The notes beneath the pieces are model-generated. The model ran no database searches, was not told the origin of the DNA, and saw only the letters and a list, made by a program, of their open reading frames with translations. A stretch of 42,745 bases of DNA from an uncultured Christensenellaceae bacterium (GTDB taxonomy: Bacteria; Bacillota; Clostridia; Christensenellales; CAG-314), in contig CAJUIV010000013.1 in the NCBI GenBank assembly GCA_910586905.1, positions 1-42,745 on the forward strand, in the 5' to 3' direction. The position numbers were made by a program, and so were the translations under genes. Positions 8,635-17,024 of the stretch are shown here, piece by piece. Within the stretch, counting starts at the first letter, position 1, and each line of letters begins with the position of its first letter.

Positions 8635-9297
8635 ATGGAAAACCGTACTTATAACGGTTGGGACGATTTGTTTAAAGAAGAATTTGTCAAACCGTATTTT
8701 AAACAGCTAAAAGCTTTTTTGGTGGAAAGGTACGCCGCCGTTCGCGTTTATCCTCCCAAAAAACTTATTTTAAACGCTTTCGATAATACGGCATACGACG
8801 ACGTAAATGTGGTAATACTCGGACAAGACCCTTACTATAATCCGGGGCAGGCAATGGGAATGAGTTTTTCCGTTCCGCAGGGTGTTATGCCTCCGATGAG
8901 TTTGGTAAATATTTTTAAAGAAATCAATGATGATTTGGGTTACAAGTCTTCGATTGAAGGCGGAGATTTAACTCCGTGGGCGCGTCAGGGCGTGCTGCTT
9001 TTAAATACCGTTTTAACCGTGGAACAAGGCAAACCCAATTCGCATCAGGGCAAAGGATGGGAAACTTTTACCGATAGAGTTATACGTTATTTAAACGACC
9101 GCGAACGCGGTATGGTGTTTATGCTTTGGGGACGCAACGCTTACGCAAAAAAACAACTCATAACCAATCCGCAGCATTTAGTGTTAACTTCGGCGCACCC
9201 GAGTCCGTTGTCCGCTTATAACGGATTTTTCGGATGCGGACATTTCGGCAAGGCAAACGAATTTTTAAAACTTCAAAACAGAGAAATAAAGTGGTGA
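8635..9297 (+). CDS. ung: Uracil-DNA glycosylase
   Basis: This 220-residue enzyme removes uracil from DNA in base-excision repair. The family-1 signature GQDPYY is at residues 63-68 with catalytic Asp65, followed by GQAMGMSFSVP, and the second active-site loop HPSPLSAYNGFFG lies near residue 188. Length and motifs are standard. The ATG at 8635 begins one base after the upstream stop, with CGGGAGGAC as ribosome site, so it is translationally coupled to the membrane-protein gene. A longer upstream reading frame overlapping the neighbour is rejected for that reason. Confidence 0.97.
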   Translation: MENRTYNGWDDLFKEEFVKPYFKQLKAFLVERYAAVRVYPPKKLILNAFDNTAYDDVNVVILGQDPYYNPGQAMGMSFSVPQGVMPPMSLVNIFKEINDDLGYKSSIEGGDLTPWARQGVLLLNTVLTVEQGKPNSHQGKGWETFTDRVIRYLNDRERGMVFMLWGRNAYAKKQLITNPQHLVLTSAHPSPLSAYNGFFGCGHFGKANEFLKLQNREIKW

Positions 9298-9352
9298 AGC
9301 GCTTTTAGAAAAAAATAACTGAAGACGTAATGAGTGTTGGAGGAAATATATT

Positions 9353-10144
9353 ATGACCAGAGCGGTGATGACTATTCACGGTTTTTTAACGGATATCAAG
9401 GATTTCGGCAGGTTGTACGACTATTTGGACTTTTACGACGAAGTGGTACCATGCAAAGTTCCGGGGCACAACGATAAAGTTGATTTTAAATTGTTTACGG
9501 TAGACGCCACCGTAAAAGCTATAACGGATTGTTACGACGATTTGCGCGACCGCTACGACGAAGTCGACGTAGTCGGATTTTCTATGGGCGGAGCGTTGGC
9601 AAGTTACTTATGTTTTACGCGCGACGTCCACAAATGCGTTTTGATGGCTCCGGCGAACAAATACCTTAATCCCAGATTCGTATTCGACGCAATCAAATAC
9701 TACGCGGGGTTTCAGCGCGAAACTTACAAAAACGCCGAAGGAAAACTGCACAATAAGGTTACCGCGGTACGTAAAGAAATGAAACCGTATCACCGCAATA
9801 TGTCCGCTTGTTTAAAATTGGAAATAGACCGTATTCTGCCTAATTTAAGTTGGCATACGTATTCCGTTTTCAGTAAGATTATTTCTACAATAAACAAAAC
9901 AATCGACGGATCGGATAACGCGGCTATGCCGACGTTGATTCTGCGCGGAGATTTGGACGAACTGGTACCTAAAAGTTCTGTAGAATATTTACTCAAACAT
10001 TTTGATAACTGCAAATCCGAAAGTTTTAAAGATATAGGACACGGTATGCTGTTTACAAACCGCGACAACGTAATTATATCCAAACTGGTCGAATTTTTGT
10101 CCGACGGCGAAATTGTCCCCGACGTGCCGTTTAGAGATGTTTAA
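9353..10144 (+). CDS. Alpha/beta hydrolase, carboxylesterase/monoacylglycerol-lipase-like
   Basis: The product is 263 residues with a clear catalytic triad. The nucleophile Ser77 is in GFSMGG (75-80), the acid is probably in RGDLDELVP near residue 201, and the base is His in DIGHGM near 226. An oxyanion HGF motif is at residues 9-11. It resembles the carboxylesterase Est30 and monoacylglycerol lipase families, which cleave short esters or monoglycerides; the substrate is unknown. The protein has no signal peptide and should be cytoplasmic. TTGGAGGAAATATATT precedes the ATG. It lies 55 bases after ung and is followed by a hairpin, so it may be the last gene of that transcript. Confidence 0.85.
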   Translation: MTRAVMTIHGFLTDIKDFGRLYDYLDFYDEVVPCKVPGHNDKVDFKLFTVDATVKAITDCYDDLRDRYDEVDVVGFSMGGALASYLCFTRDVHKCVLMAPANKYLNPRFVFDAIKYYAGFQRETYKNAEGKLHNKVTAVRKEMKPYHRNMSACLKLEIDRILPNLSWHTYSVFSKIISTINKTIDGSDNAAMPTLILRGDLDELVPKSSVEYLLKHFDNCKSESFKDIGHGMLFTNRDNVIISKLVEFLSDGEIVPDVPFRDV

Positions 10145-10163
10145 AACTATATGTACGATAACG

Positions 10164-10205
10164 CCATTCTGAAACGCCGCTTTATTTGCAGGCGTTTTTG
10201 AATGG
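10164..10205 (+). terminator. Hairpin terminator after the hydrolase
   Basis: Inner stem AAACGCC (10172-10178) and GGCGTTT (10191-10197) within an outer CCATTC/GAATGG stem. The inner stem is followed by two more T residues. Confidence 0.55.
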
Positions 10206-10250
10206 TATGCGTGTTAACGTACGGCAGCCTCATAATTTTATAGCAAACGC

Positions 10251-10328
10251 TTGCAAATTTGCATTATGTGTTATATAATAAAATTGCCTGAAATTCGGGC
10301 AGCCTTGCTGCGAACGACCTTTCGCAGC
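10251..10328 (+). promoter_or_regulatory. Promoter and structured leader of rpsF-ssb-rpsR
   Basis: TTGCAA (10251-10256), a 17-base spacer and TATAAT (10274-10279). The leader then has two hairpins: GCCTGAA/TTCGGGC at 10286-10300 and an 8-bp perfect stem GCTGCGAA/TTCGCAGC at 10307-10328. In many bacteria the S6:S18 complex represses this operon by binding its leader. The position fits such a site, but the known CCG-bulge motif is not clear here. Confidence 0.6.
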
Positions 10329-10355
10329 CAAATAGACCACAAGGAGGTAAACAAA

Positions 10356-10637
10356 ATGAACAGTTATGAATTGTTGTACATCGTTAGTAACGAACTTACC
10401 GACGAGGCGAAAGCTTCGGTAGTTGAAAGACTTAACGCGGTAGTTACCGACAACGGCGGCACAATCGACGGAGTGGACAAATGGGGAACAAGAAAACTCG
10501 CTTATCCCATTAACTACAAAACCGAAGGTTACTATGTGCTTGTAAATTTCACCGCTCCCGCAACTCTTCCTGACGAATTGGAACGCGTTATGCGCATCAC
10601 CGATGCCGTAATTCGTTTTATGATTGTCAAGAAATAA
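10356..10637 (+). CDS. rpsF: 30S ribosomal protein S6
   Basis: This 93-residue protein begins MNSYELLYIVSNELT and has the S6 pattern DKWGTRKLAYPINYKTEGYY, followed by a beta strand and helix ending in a basic tail. S6 binds S18 and helix 23 of 16S rRNA in the platform of the small subunit. The ATG at 10356 follows a near-perfect AAGGAGG. It opens the conserved rpsF-ssb-rpsR operon, with the next gene 18 bases away. Confidence 0.97.
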   Translation: MNSYELLYIVSNELTDEAKASVVERLNAVVTDNGGTIDGVDKWGTRKLAYPINYKTEGYYVLVNFTAPATLPDELERVMRITDAVIRFMIVKK

Positions 10638-10655
10638 GTCGCTAAGGAGGATAAA

Positions 10656-11063
10656 ATGAACAAAGCGTTTTTAATTGGCAGATTAACACAAGACCCACAG
10701 GCATCCACGTTGGATTCGGGACACTCTTATTGTCGTTTTTCTATTGCGGTAAACCGTACTTTCGGTTCGCGCGACGGCGAAAGCAAAGCCGATTTTATCA
10801 ATATCGTTACTTGGGACGGTTTGGCTCAAAATTGCGTTAAATATTTGGTAAAGGGCAGTCAAGTCGCCGTAACGGGAAGTATACAAACGGGAAGTTACGA
10901 ACGCGACGGCGTAAAACGTACTACGTTCGAAGTGCGCGCCGACCAAGTAGAGTTTTTGTCGAGAGCGACTCAAGGCGCTTCGGGCGCGGCTCCGCAAGCC
11001 CGTCCTAAAGATACCGCTATAGACGAGTTGAAAGAAGTCGACGACGACGATATGCCTTTCTGA
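10656..11063 (+). CDS. ssb: Single-stranded DNA-binding protein
   Basis: The product is 135 residues. The N-terminal OB fold runs from MNKAFLIGRLTQDPQ to about residue 105, with the typical FINIVTWDGLAQNCVKYL block. A short flexible linker leads to the acidic tail ending DDDMPF, the segment that recruits replication and repair partners. SSB coats single-stranded DNA as a tetramer. A TAAGGAGGATAAA ribosome site precedes the ATG. Position between rpsF and rpsR is the Firmicutes norm. Confidence 0.97.
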   Translation: MNKAFLIGRLTQDPQASTLDSGHSYCRFSIAVNRTFGSRDGESKADFINIVTWDGLAQNCVKYLVKGSQVAVTGSIQTGSYERDGVKRTTFEVRADQVEFLSRATQGASGAAPQARPKDTAIDELKEVDDDDMPF

Positions 11064-11082
11064 TTAAAAGGAGATTATAAAA

Positions 11083-11328
11083 ATGGAAAATAAAGAATTT
11101 AAAAAGCCGATGAGAAGACCCGCTCGCAGAAAAGTTTGTAACTTTTGCGTAGAAAAATCGGAATATATCGATTACAAAGACGTTGCTAAGTTACGTAAAT
11201 ATTTGACCGAAAGCGGCAAGATTTTGCCTCGCCGTATGACGGGAGTTTGCGCCCGCCATCAAAGAGAACTTGCGGTTGCAATCAAACGCGCGCGTCAAAT
11301 GGCTTTGATACCCTACGTAGCGGACTAA
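11083..11328 (+). CDS. rpsR: 30S ribosomal protein S18
   Basis: The 81-residue product has the S18 core with a CNFC motif near residues 19-22, the YKDVAKLRKYLTESGKILPRR block, and TGVCARHQRELAVAIKRAR. The N-terminal cysteine pattern suggests a zinc-binding (C+) form. S18 pairs with S6 in the 30S platform. AAAGGAGA precedes the ATG and a strong terminator follows 15 bases after the stop. Confidence 0.97.
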   Translation: MENKEFKKPMRRPARRKVCNFCVEKSEYIDYKDVAKLRKYLTESGKILPRRMTGVCARHQRELAVAIKRARQMALIPYVAD

Positions 11329-11342
11329 TATCAAGTATTTTA

Positions 11343-11374
11343 AAATCTCACTTCAATCGAAGTGGGATTTTTTT
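11343..11374 (+). terminator. Terminator of rpsF-ssb-rpsR
   Basis: An 11-bp stem, AAATCTCACTT with AAGTGGGATTT (one wobble), a 6-base loop and a T run at 11368-11374. Confidence 0.9.
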
Positions 11375-11394
11375 GTTAATATTTAAAAGTTGAT

Positions 11395-11431
11395 TTACAC
11401 AAACAACAAATTGTTGTATAATGGACAACAA
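11395..11431 (+). promoter_or_regulatory. Promoter with overlapping operator-like repeats
   Basis: TTACAC (11395-11400), a 16-base spacer and TATAAT (11417-11422). Three 7-base half-sites lie over it: ACAACAA (11403-11409), TTGTTGT (11411-11417) and ACAACAA (11425-11431). The last two form a perfect TTGTTGT-N7-ACAACAA palindrome across the -10 box, the layout of a repressor operator. The regulator is not in the window. Confidence 0.6.
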
Positions 11432-11459
11432 TATTATTTTTAGTTAAAAGGGACGTCGA

Positions 11460-12665
11460 ATGAACGTATTTAGAAAAATTTACTGCAGATTGTACCAAGG
11501 CGCGTTGTATGTAGGTATGGCTTTCATGCCTTGGCATGAGCCGGAACTTTTGCAAGGGACGGGAAGTTTCGAAAAATCCGTCGATTTTATGCTGAAAAAT
11601 AACGTTCGCCGTCCGCTCGTCGTTTGTGATAAATCCGCGTTGGAGCGCAATGCTCTCAAACCCTTTTTCGATAACGCCGAAAATAAATTGCAATACGCCG
11701 TTTTCGACGGAGTTATGCCTAATCCTACCGTAAAACAAGTCGAACAGGGTTTGCTTGTTTTCAGGCAAAACCAATGCGACGGTATTTTGGCGTTTGGAGG
11801 CGGTTCGGCTATGGACTGCGCCAAAGCGATCGGCGCAAGAGCGGTACGTCCGAAAAAAACCGTAAATCAGATGAAGGGTCTGCTTAAAGTTAACAAAAAA
11901 CTTCCTCCGTTTTTCGCTGTGCCTACCACGGCGGGAACGGGCAGCGAGTGTACCGTTGCCGCAGTTATTACCGACGGCGAAACGCACGATAAGTACGCGA
12001 TAAACGATTTTTCCCTTATCCCCCGTTACGCTATACTCGACGCTGAACTTACGGCAGGACTTCCTCCGTTTTTAACCGCAACAACGGGTATGGACGCGTT
12101 GACTCATGCAGTCGAAGCTTATGTAGGACGCAGTAACACGCGCAAAACCAAGCGCCAAGCGGAGCAAGCGGTAAAACTGATTTTCGAAAATTTAAAAGAG
12201 GCGACCGCTAACGGTAAAAATCTCGTCGCTCGCGAAAATATGCAAAAGGCCGCTTATCTTGCGGGGCTGGCGTTTACTCGGGCGTACGTAGGATACGTTC
12301 ACGCTCTTGCGCACGCTCTTGGCGGTTTGTACGGGATAGCGCACGGTTATGCGAACGCGGTGCTTCTGCCCAGAGTTTTAGACGCGTACGGAAAATCCGC
12401 CGAAAGGAAATTGTCTAAGTTGGCTAGAATTGCCGGCGTTGCGGATAAGTCCGACAAAAGCGCCGTGGCAAGCCGTAAGTTTATCGAAGCGATAGACAAT
12501 CTTAACTTCGAACTTAATATACCGAGAACTTTCGATGGAAAGATAAAACGCGAAGATTTTGAAACGCTTGCTCGGCACGCCGATAAGGAATCCAATCCTC
12601 TTTATCCCGTTCCCAAATTGATGAACGCTAAGGAACTTGAGAGAATTTATTATTCCGTCGAATAG
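11460..12665 (+). CDS. Iron-containing alcohol dehydrogenase
   Basis: This 401-residue protein is a group III (Fe-type) alcohol dehydrogenase. The NAD(P)-binding GGGSAMDCAKAIGA lies near residue 115. AVPTTAGTGSE near 154 and GMDALTHAVEAYV near 211 follow, and the metal-ligand histidines are in the HALAHALGGLYGIAHG block near 281-296. Enzymes of this type reduce aldehydes to alcohols or the reverse; butanol, propanediol or lactaldehyde use are all possible. The first 25 residues are an unusual short extension before the conserved fold. AAAAGGGACGTCGA precedes the ATG. The promoter carries an operator-like palindrome, suggesting induction. ksgA follows 28 bases later and may be read from the same transcript. 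Confidence 0.9.
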   Translation: MNVFRKIYCRLYQGALYVGMAFMPWHEPELLQGTGSFEKSVDFMLKNNVRRPLVVCDKSALERNALKPFFDNAENKLQYAVFDGVMPNPTVKQVEQGLLVFRQNQCDGILAFGGGSAMDCAKAIGARAVRPKKTVNQMKGLLKVNKKLPPFFAVPTTAGTGSECTVAAVITDGETHDKYAINDFSLIPRYAILDAELTAGLPPFLTATTGMDALTHAVEAYVGRSNTRKTKRQAEQAVKLIFENLKEATANGKNLVARENMQKAAYLAGLAFTRAYVGYVHALAHALGGLYGIAHGYANAVLLPRVLDAYGKSAERKLSKLARIAGVADKSDKSAVASRKFIEAIDNLNFELNIPRTFDGKIKREDFETLARHADKESNPLYPVPKLMNAKELERIYYSVE

Positions 12666-12693
12666 AAAAACGCTTTATGTTTTAGGATAAAAT

Positions 12694-13527
12694 ATGGATA
12701 TAAAACAAATTTTAAAGGAACAGGGATTTCGCTTCAATAAGCAATTCGGTCAAAATTTTTTGACGGACAAGGAATTGCTGCAAAGCATTGTATCCGACGC
12801 TCAAATCGCCGGCGGCGTCGTTTTGGAAATAGGCGCGGGAGCGGGAACTCTTACGAGGGAACTCAGCTCCAAGGCGGATAAGGTAGTCGCTTTCGAAGTG
12901 GACCGTAATCTCGAAAAAGTTTTGGAAGTAACGCTTGCCGATTGCGTTAATACTCAAGTCGTGATAGGCGACGTTATGCGTTACGATATCGTTGAAATAG
13001 AGCGTATGTGCGCGGACGAGTTTAAAGTCGTTGCAAATATTCCTTACTATCTTACAACGCCGCTTATAATGGCTTTCGTCGAAAAAAGCGAAAAAGTCGT
13101 TTCGTTAACGCTAACCATACAAAAAGAAGTTGCCGAGCGTTTAACTGCCCGTCCCGCTACTAAAGAGTACGGAGCTATAACGGTTGCCGTAAACGCCGTT
13201 GCCGACGTTACTTTAACCCGCGTATTGCCTCGAGAATTATTTTATCCCGTACCCAACGTAGACAGCGCCGTAGTGCGTATAGATATGCGCCGCGATAAAT
13301 TCGATATAAGTAATCGTACGCTCTTCAGAAAAACTGTTAAGTCGGCGTTTTCTATGCGCCGTAAAACGTTGGTGAACAACTTGACGTCAGGATTTAAAAT
13401 CAATCGCCAAACGGCGGAACAATTACTTTCCGACTGCGGGTTGCCCGTTAATTGCAGGGGAGAAGAATTGTCCGTGGAACAATTTGTAAACCTTTGTAAC
13501 AAAATCGATAACTTGAACATCGTATAA
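12694..13527 (+). CDS. ksgA: 16S rRNA dimethyladenosine transferase KsgA
   Basis: The 277-residue enzyme dimethylates two adjacent adenines in the 3' hairpin of 16S rRNA during 30S assembly. SAM-binding VLEIGAGAGTLT is at residues 43-54 and the catalytic NIPYY at 115-119. The opening block KQFGQNFLTD and the C-terminal KTVKSAFSMRRKTLVNNL helix region are typical. Length matches the family. The ATG at 12694 has only a weak TAGGAT-type ribosome site. tilS starts 10 bases after the stop. Confidence 0.96.
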   Translation: MDIKQILKEQGFRFNKQFGQNFLTDKELLQSIVSDAQIAGGVVLEIGAGAGTLTRELSSKADKVVAFEVDRNLEKVLEVTLADCVNTQVVIGDVMRYDIVEIERMCADEFKVVANIPYYLTTPLIMAFVEKSEKVVSLTLTIQKEVAERLTARPATKEYGAITVAVNAVADVTLTRVLPRELFYPVPNVDSAVVRIDMRRDKFDISNRTLFRKTVKSAFSMRRKTLVNNLTSGFKINRQTAEQLLSDCGLPVNCRGEELSVEQFVNLCNKIDNLNIV

Positions 13528-13537
13528 CTATTAAATT

Positions 13538-14803
13538 ATGCAAAATTTGGATTTGACAAAAAAATACGTTTTGGCGGTTTCGGGCGGTATCGATTCTATG
13601 GTTATGCTCGCAATGTTCGCGGCTTTAAAACCGCGTCCCGATTTCAGCGTCGTAACGGTCAATCACGGAATACGCAAGGAGGCTCAGTCCGACTGCGACT
13701 TTGTCGCGGATTACTGCAAAAAAATCGATGTCGACTGCAGCGTATTGTGCGTGGACGCACCTAAGTATTCTGAGGAAAATAAAATTTCTCTCGAAACGGC
13801 GGCGCGCGTATTGCGTTACGAAGTTTTGGCAAAATCCGACTGCGATTTCGTTTGTCTTGCTCATCACGCCGACGATAACGCCGAAACGGTGCTTATGCAT
13901 ATTCTGCGCGGCAGCGGCGCTTACGGTGCGCAGGGTATAAAGAGAATTAACGGCAAATATCTGCGACCGTTAATCGATTTAACCCGTGAAGAAATCGAAA
14001 GATACGCCCGGAATAATAACGTGCCTTTCGTAGTGGATTCTACCAACGCGGAAACTATATATACCCGAAATTTAGTCAGACGCGAAGTTATGCCGATGCT
14101 GAAAAAAATCAACTCTTGCGCGGACAAGAATTTAGTACGTTTTGCAAACAATATCGCCGAAGATAACTCATATCTCGATACTCTTGCCGATATTTCCGAA
14201 GTAGACGTAAACGCAAACGGCGCCCGTATTCCCAAACGTTTGTTTTTGCAGCCGCGTCCCGTAGCTTACAGGGTTTTTCGTAAAGTATTCGAACGTATAG
14301 GCGTGTTTAAAGATATCGAAAAAACGCACTTTGAAACGATAGTCCGACTTGCTTCGGGTCAGGGGGGTAAAAAGGCGTTTTTGCCGTTCGGTTTCGTCGC
14401 GGTAAACGACTACGATTTTATATCTATCGAACGTCAGTCAATCGGCGAAAGTTTGGATTTCGAGATTCCTTTTGCGTTGGGAAACGTCCAAACCCCGTTC
14501 GGCACGGTAAGAGTGTCCAAAGATAAAATTCCGCAATGTCTGAGAATAGATTTAAACGCCGTTCCGCCCGACGCCGTATTCAGAGTTAAACGGCAAGGGG
14601 ACGTATTTTGTAAATTTGCAGGCGGACAAAAAACGCTTAAAAAGTATTTAATAGACAAAAAAATTCCGCAGCGTAAACGAAATAAATTGATTTTGCTTGC
14701 AAGCGGCAGCGAGATTTTAGTTATATGCGGCGTTGAAATTTCCGATAAAGTTAAAACCGATGACAATTCCGATATATATTTCATTTCAGTACAAGGGGAG
14801 TAA
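13538..14803 (+). CDS. tilS: tRNA(Ile)-lysidine synthase
   Basis: The 421-residue product converts C34 of the AUA-reading tRNA-Ile to lysidine with ATP and lysine. The PP-loop SGGIDS is at residues 15-20, VNHGIRKEAQSDCDFV near 47, and LAHHADDNAETVLMHILRGSG near 107-127. The C-terminal domain, near residues 340-420, contains the usual KVKRQGD-like and RKRNKLILLA blocks. No clear Shine-Dalgarno precedes the ATG (ACTATTAAATT), so translation may depend on coupling with ksgA 10 bases upstream. hpt follows after 4 bases, the usual Firmicutes pair. Confidence 0.95.
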   Translation: MQNLDLTKKYVLAVSGGIDSMVMLAMFAALKPRPDFSVVTVNHGIRKEAQSDCDFVADYCKKIDVDCSVLCVDAPKYSEENKISLETAARVLRYEVLAKSDCDFVCLAHHADDNAETVLMHILRGSGAYGAQGIKRINGKYLRPLIDLTREEIERYARNNNVPFVVDSTNAETIYTRNLVRREVMPMLKKINSCADKNLVRFANNIAEDNSYLDTLADISEVDVNANGARIPKRLFLQPRPVAYRVFRKVFERIGVFKDIEKTHFETIVRLASGQGGKKAFLPFGFVAVNDYDFISIERQSIGESLDFEIPFALGNVQTPFGTVRVSKDKIPQCLRIDLNAVPPDAVFRVKRQGDVFCKFAGGQKTLKKYLIDKKIPQRKRNKLILLASGSEILVICGVEISDKVKTDDNSDIYFISVQGE

Positions 14804-14807
14804 ATAA

Positions 14808-15353
14808 GTGAAAAATTGCAACGAAGTAAAAAAAGTATTGATATCGGCTCAAGAAATACAAATCAAAGTGGAAGATTTGGCAAAAAACGTAACCCGCGAT
14901 TATGCGGGTAAACGTCCGTTGGTAGTAGGCGTTTTGAAAGGAGCTTGGATTTTTTTGGCTGATTTACTGCGTAAAGCGGAATTGGATTTAGACGTGGATT
15001 TTATCTGCGTTTCCAGCTACGGAAATAGGACGTACTCGTCGGGCAAAGTAGACGTTTTGAAAGATTTGACAATGGAGTGCCGCGGACGCGATGTTTTGTT
15101 GGTAGAGGATATAATCGACAGCGGTATAACGTTATCGCATATAAAAGAACTGTTATTTTTTCACGGGGCAAAATCGGTAGAAATTGCCGCCTTGCTTTCT
15201 AAACCGTCAAGACGAAAAGTTTCAATCGACGTAAAATATTTGGGGTTTGAAATACCCGACGAATTTGTGGTGGGATACGGAATGGATTATCAGGAGCGTT
15301 TTAGAACGCTTAAAGATATATGCATTCTTAACGAAGAGGTTTACAAAAGATAA
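14808..15353 (+). CDS. hpt: Hypoxanthine phosphoribosyltransferase
   Basis: The 181-residue enzyme salvages hypoxanthine and guanine to IMP and GMP using PRPP. The PRPP-binding motif LLVEDIIDSGITL is at about residues 97-109, with VGVLKGAWIFLADL near 40-53 and a C-terminal FVVGYGMDYQERFR block. The start is GTG at 14808 with AAGGGGAG upstream, four bases after the tilS stop. A strong terminator follows at once, closing the adh-ksgA-tilS-hpt group. Confidence 0.96.
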   Translation: MKNCNEVKKVLISAQEIQIKVEDLAKNVTRDYAGKRPLVVGVLKGAWIFLADLLRKAELDLDVDFICVSSYGNRTYSSGKVDVLKDLTMECRGRDVLLVEDIIDSGITLSHIKELLFFHGAKSVEIAALLSKPSRRKVSIDVKYLGFEIPDEFVVGYGMDYQERFRTLKDICILNEEVYKR

Positions 15354-15354
15354 A

Positions 15355-15394
15355 AACGGCTGTTCGGCTTATTTCGGCCGAACAGCCGTTTTTT
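15355..15394 (+). terminator. Terminator of hpt
   Basis: A perfect 14-bp stem, AACGGCTGTTCGGC with GCCGAACAGCCGTT, an 8-base loop and six T residues at 15389-15394. Confidence 0.93.
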
Positions 15395-15425
15395 ATTAAA
15401 ACCGATTATTATAAACGGTTTGGTT

Positions 15426-15710
15426 TTATCCTTTGGGTATCGCCTGCTGTATCATAACGAGCAAGGACGCTCCAAATCCCGTAAACATAAGTACGACTGC
15501 CAAAATCGCAACTATAAAAAAACCGCAGAAGTAGCTTCTTGCGAAACTGCGTCTGTTTATGTTCGAATCGCTGAAACAAAATATAAGCAAACATATAAAA
15601 CCTATCAAAGGCAAGGAAAAAAGCAACGTATAACCGAAGTATTCCCAAGCGCCAAGAGGTCTGTATTTAGAATCCAGACGTTGTATCTCCGCTTTTTCGT
15701 AACTGTTCAT
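15426..15710 (-). CDS. Small two-helix membrane protein, conserved in Firmicutes
   Basis: The product is 94 residues. The N-terminal cytoplasmic segment has a YRPLGAWEYFGY motif, followed by membrane helices at about residues 25-45 and 62-84 joined by SDSNINRRSFARSYFC. This arrangement, with the SDSN-x-NRR-x-FARS linker, recurs in many gut Firmicutes proteins of unknown function. The ATG at 15710 is preferred because AAGAGGTG precedes it; an ATG at 15731 has no ribosome site. An overlapping plus-strand reading frame has no such pattern and is rejected. It converges on hpt. Confidence 0.8.
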   Translation of the reverse strand: MNSYEKAEIQRLDSKYRPLGAWEYFGYTLLFSLPLIGFICLLIFCFSDSNINRRSFARSYFCGFFIVAILAVVLMFTGFGASLLVMIQQAIPKG

Positions 15711-15885
15711 AAAAGCACCTCTTTTAAGCATTGTTAAGATAATTACAATTTTTATCCGGTAAAAAGTTTATAATTTAATTTTATCGTTCGTAATTTATTA
15801 TGCAAAATTCGACTTTTTTCGCATATTGTAATAGTATCCGCGCGGAGGTTTCGTTCCGCTCGGCTAACGTTACAGGAGTTAGTAT

Positions 15886-16773
15886 GTGTTTTACTATAAA
15901 GATTTATTGATTGAAATGCAGCAATTTTGTAAAAGAGGCGTAGAAACTGGCATCGTGGGAGAAAGCGAACTCAAACAGCAAATCCCTTACGTTTTCGTAG
16001 GAAATAAAAACGGAAACTATATGATAATTCAAGCCGCGATTCACGCCAGAGAGCATTTAACCGCGCTGGTTACGGTTTGCATGGCTAAATATTTGGTTAA
16101 ACATCCCGAGCTTAATATAAACGGCGGAATTTATTTTATACCTATGTCGAATCCCGACGGAGTGAGACTTTGTCAGGAAGGTATCGGTTTTATAAAAGAC
16201 GAAGAACGCAGAAATAATCTGATTTCCATTAACGGCGGCGCGGATTTTTCTCTTTGGAAAGCGAACGCCGACGGCGTAGATATAAACGTAAATTTCGATG
16301 CGAATTGGGGTGAAGGAGCGCAAAACGAATTTCACGAATCGCCGCAGAATTATGTGGGGAAAGAACCTTTTTCCGCCGCCGAATCGCGCGCTCTCGCCGA
16401 GTTTACGCAAAGGATAAAACCGGTCGTAACTTTATCCTATCACTTAAAGGGCGAGGAAATTTATTGGGAATTCGGACAAACTTCGCACAGACGTTTCAGA
16501 GATAAGCGTTACGCCCAAGCGATAGCCAAATATACGGGATATGCGGTCAAGGAAATACGCGGCAGCGTAGGCGGATACAAAGATTGGTGCGTTCAGAAAC
16601 TCGGAATTCCGTCGTTTACCATAGAAGTCGGTAACGACAAATATTCTCATCCTTTCCCCTACGAACAGTTGGGCGTAATCGTAGAGCAGAACAAAGATTT
16701 GCCGCGCCGTCTTTTAAACAGTATAGTTAAAGAACGCGACGAATTGAACGAAATCGGCATAACAGAAATATAA
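15886..16773 (+). CDS. M14 family zinc carboxypeptidase
   Basis: The 295-residue protein has the M14 metallocarboxypeptidase core. Zinc ligands are His53 and Glu56 in HAREH (53-57) and His186 in SYHLKGEE; the catalytic Glu is at about 247 in FTIEVGND. IPMSNPDGV and DINVNFDANWGEG match the MpaA/gamma-D-glutamyl-diaminopimelate peptidase branch, so it probably trims or recycles murein peptides. It has no signal peptide, fitting a cytoplasmic recycling role. The start is GTG at 15886, seven bases after AGGAG. An ATG overlaps at 15884 but leads to a stop after eight codons. Confidence 0.85.
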   Translation: MFYYKDLLIEMQQFCKRGVETGIVGESELKQQIPYVFVGNKNGNYMIIQAAIHAREHLTALVTVCMAKYLVKHPELNINGGIYFIPMSNPDGVRLCQEGIGFIKDEERRNNLISINGGADFSLWKANADGVDINVNFDANWGEGAQNEFHESPQNYVGKEPFSAAESRALAEFTQRIKPVVTLSYHLKGEEIYWEFGQTSHRRFRDKRYAQAIAKYTGYAVKEIRGSVGGYKDWCVQKLGIPSFTIEVGNDKYSHPFPYEQLGVIVEQNKDLPRRLLNSIVKERDELNEIGITEI

Positions 16774-17024
16774 ACGTTATTTTATCCGTTTTGTGAATAA
16801 ATCCTTTGTTGCGGTTTAAAATCGGCGATTTTTGATATAAAAATAATTATTTTTATTGCGATTTGCGTTAAAACAATTTTATATTATTGACATTTTAAGG
16901 CTAAATGTATAAAATAGTTATACATTTTTTAAAAGTTAACAATTCATATACAACCTCTGACGCTGTTTTGAAATACTTTGGAAAAATTATTTTGTTTCGA
17001 AAACAGCAATGGGGGGGGGTACTT

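Noticed and set aside
15420..15737. Plus-strand reading frame of 105 codons
   Set aside because: It is the antisense shadow of the minus-strand membrane protein, which has a recognisable sequence and ribosome site.
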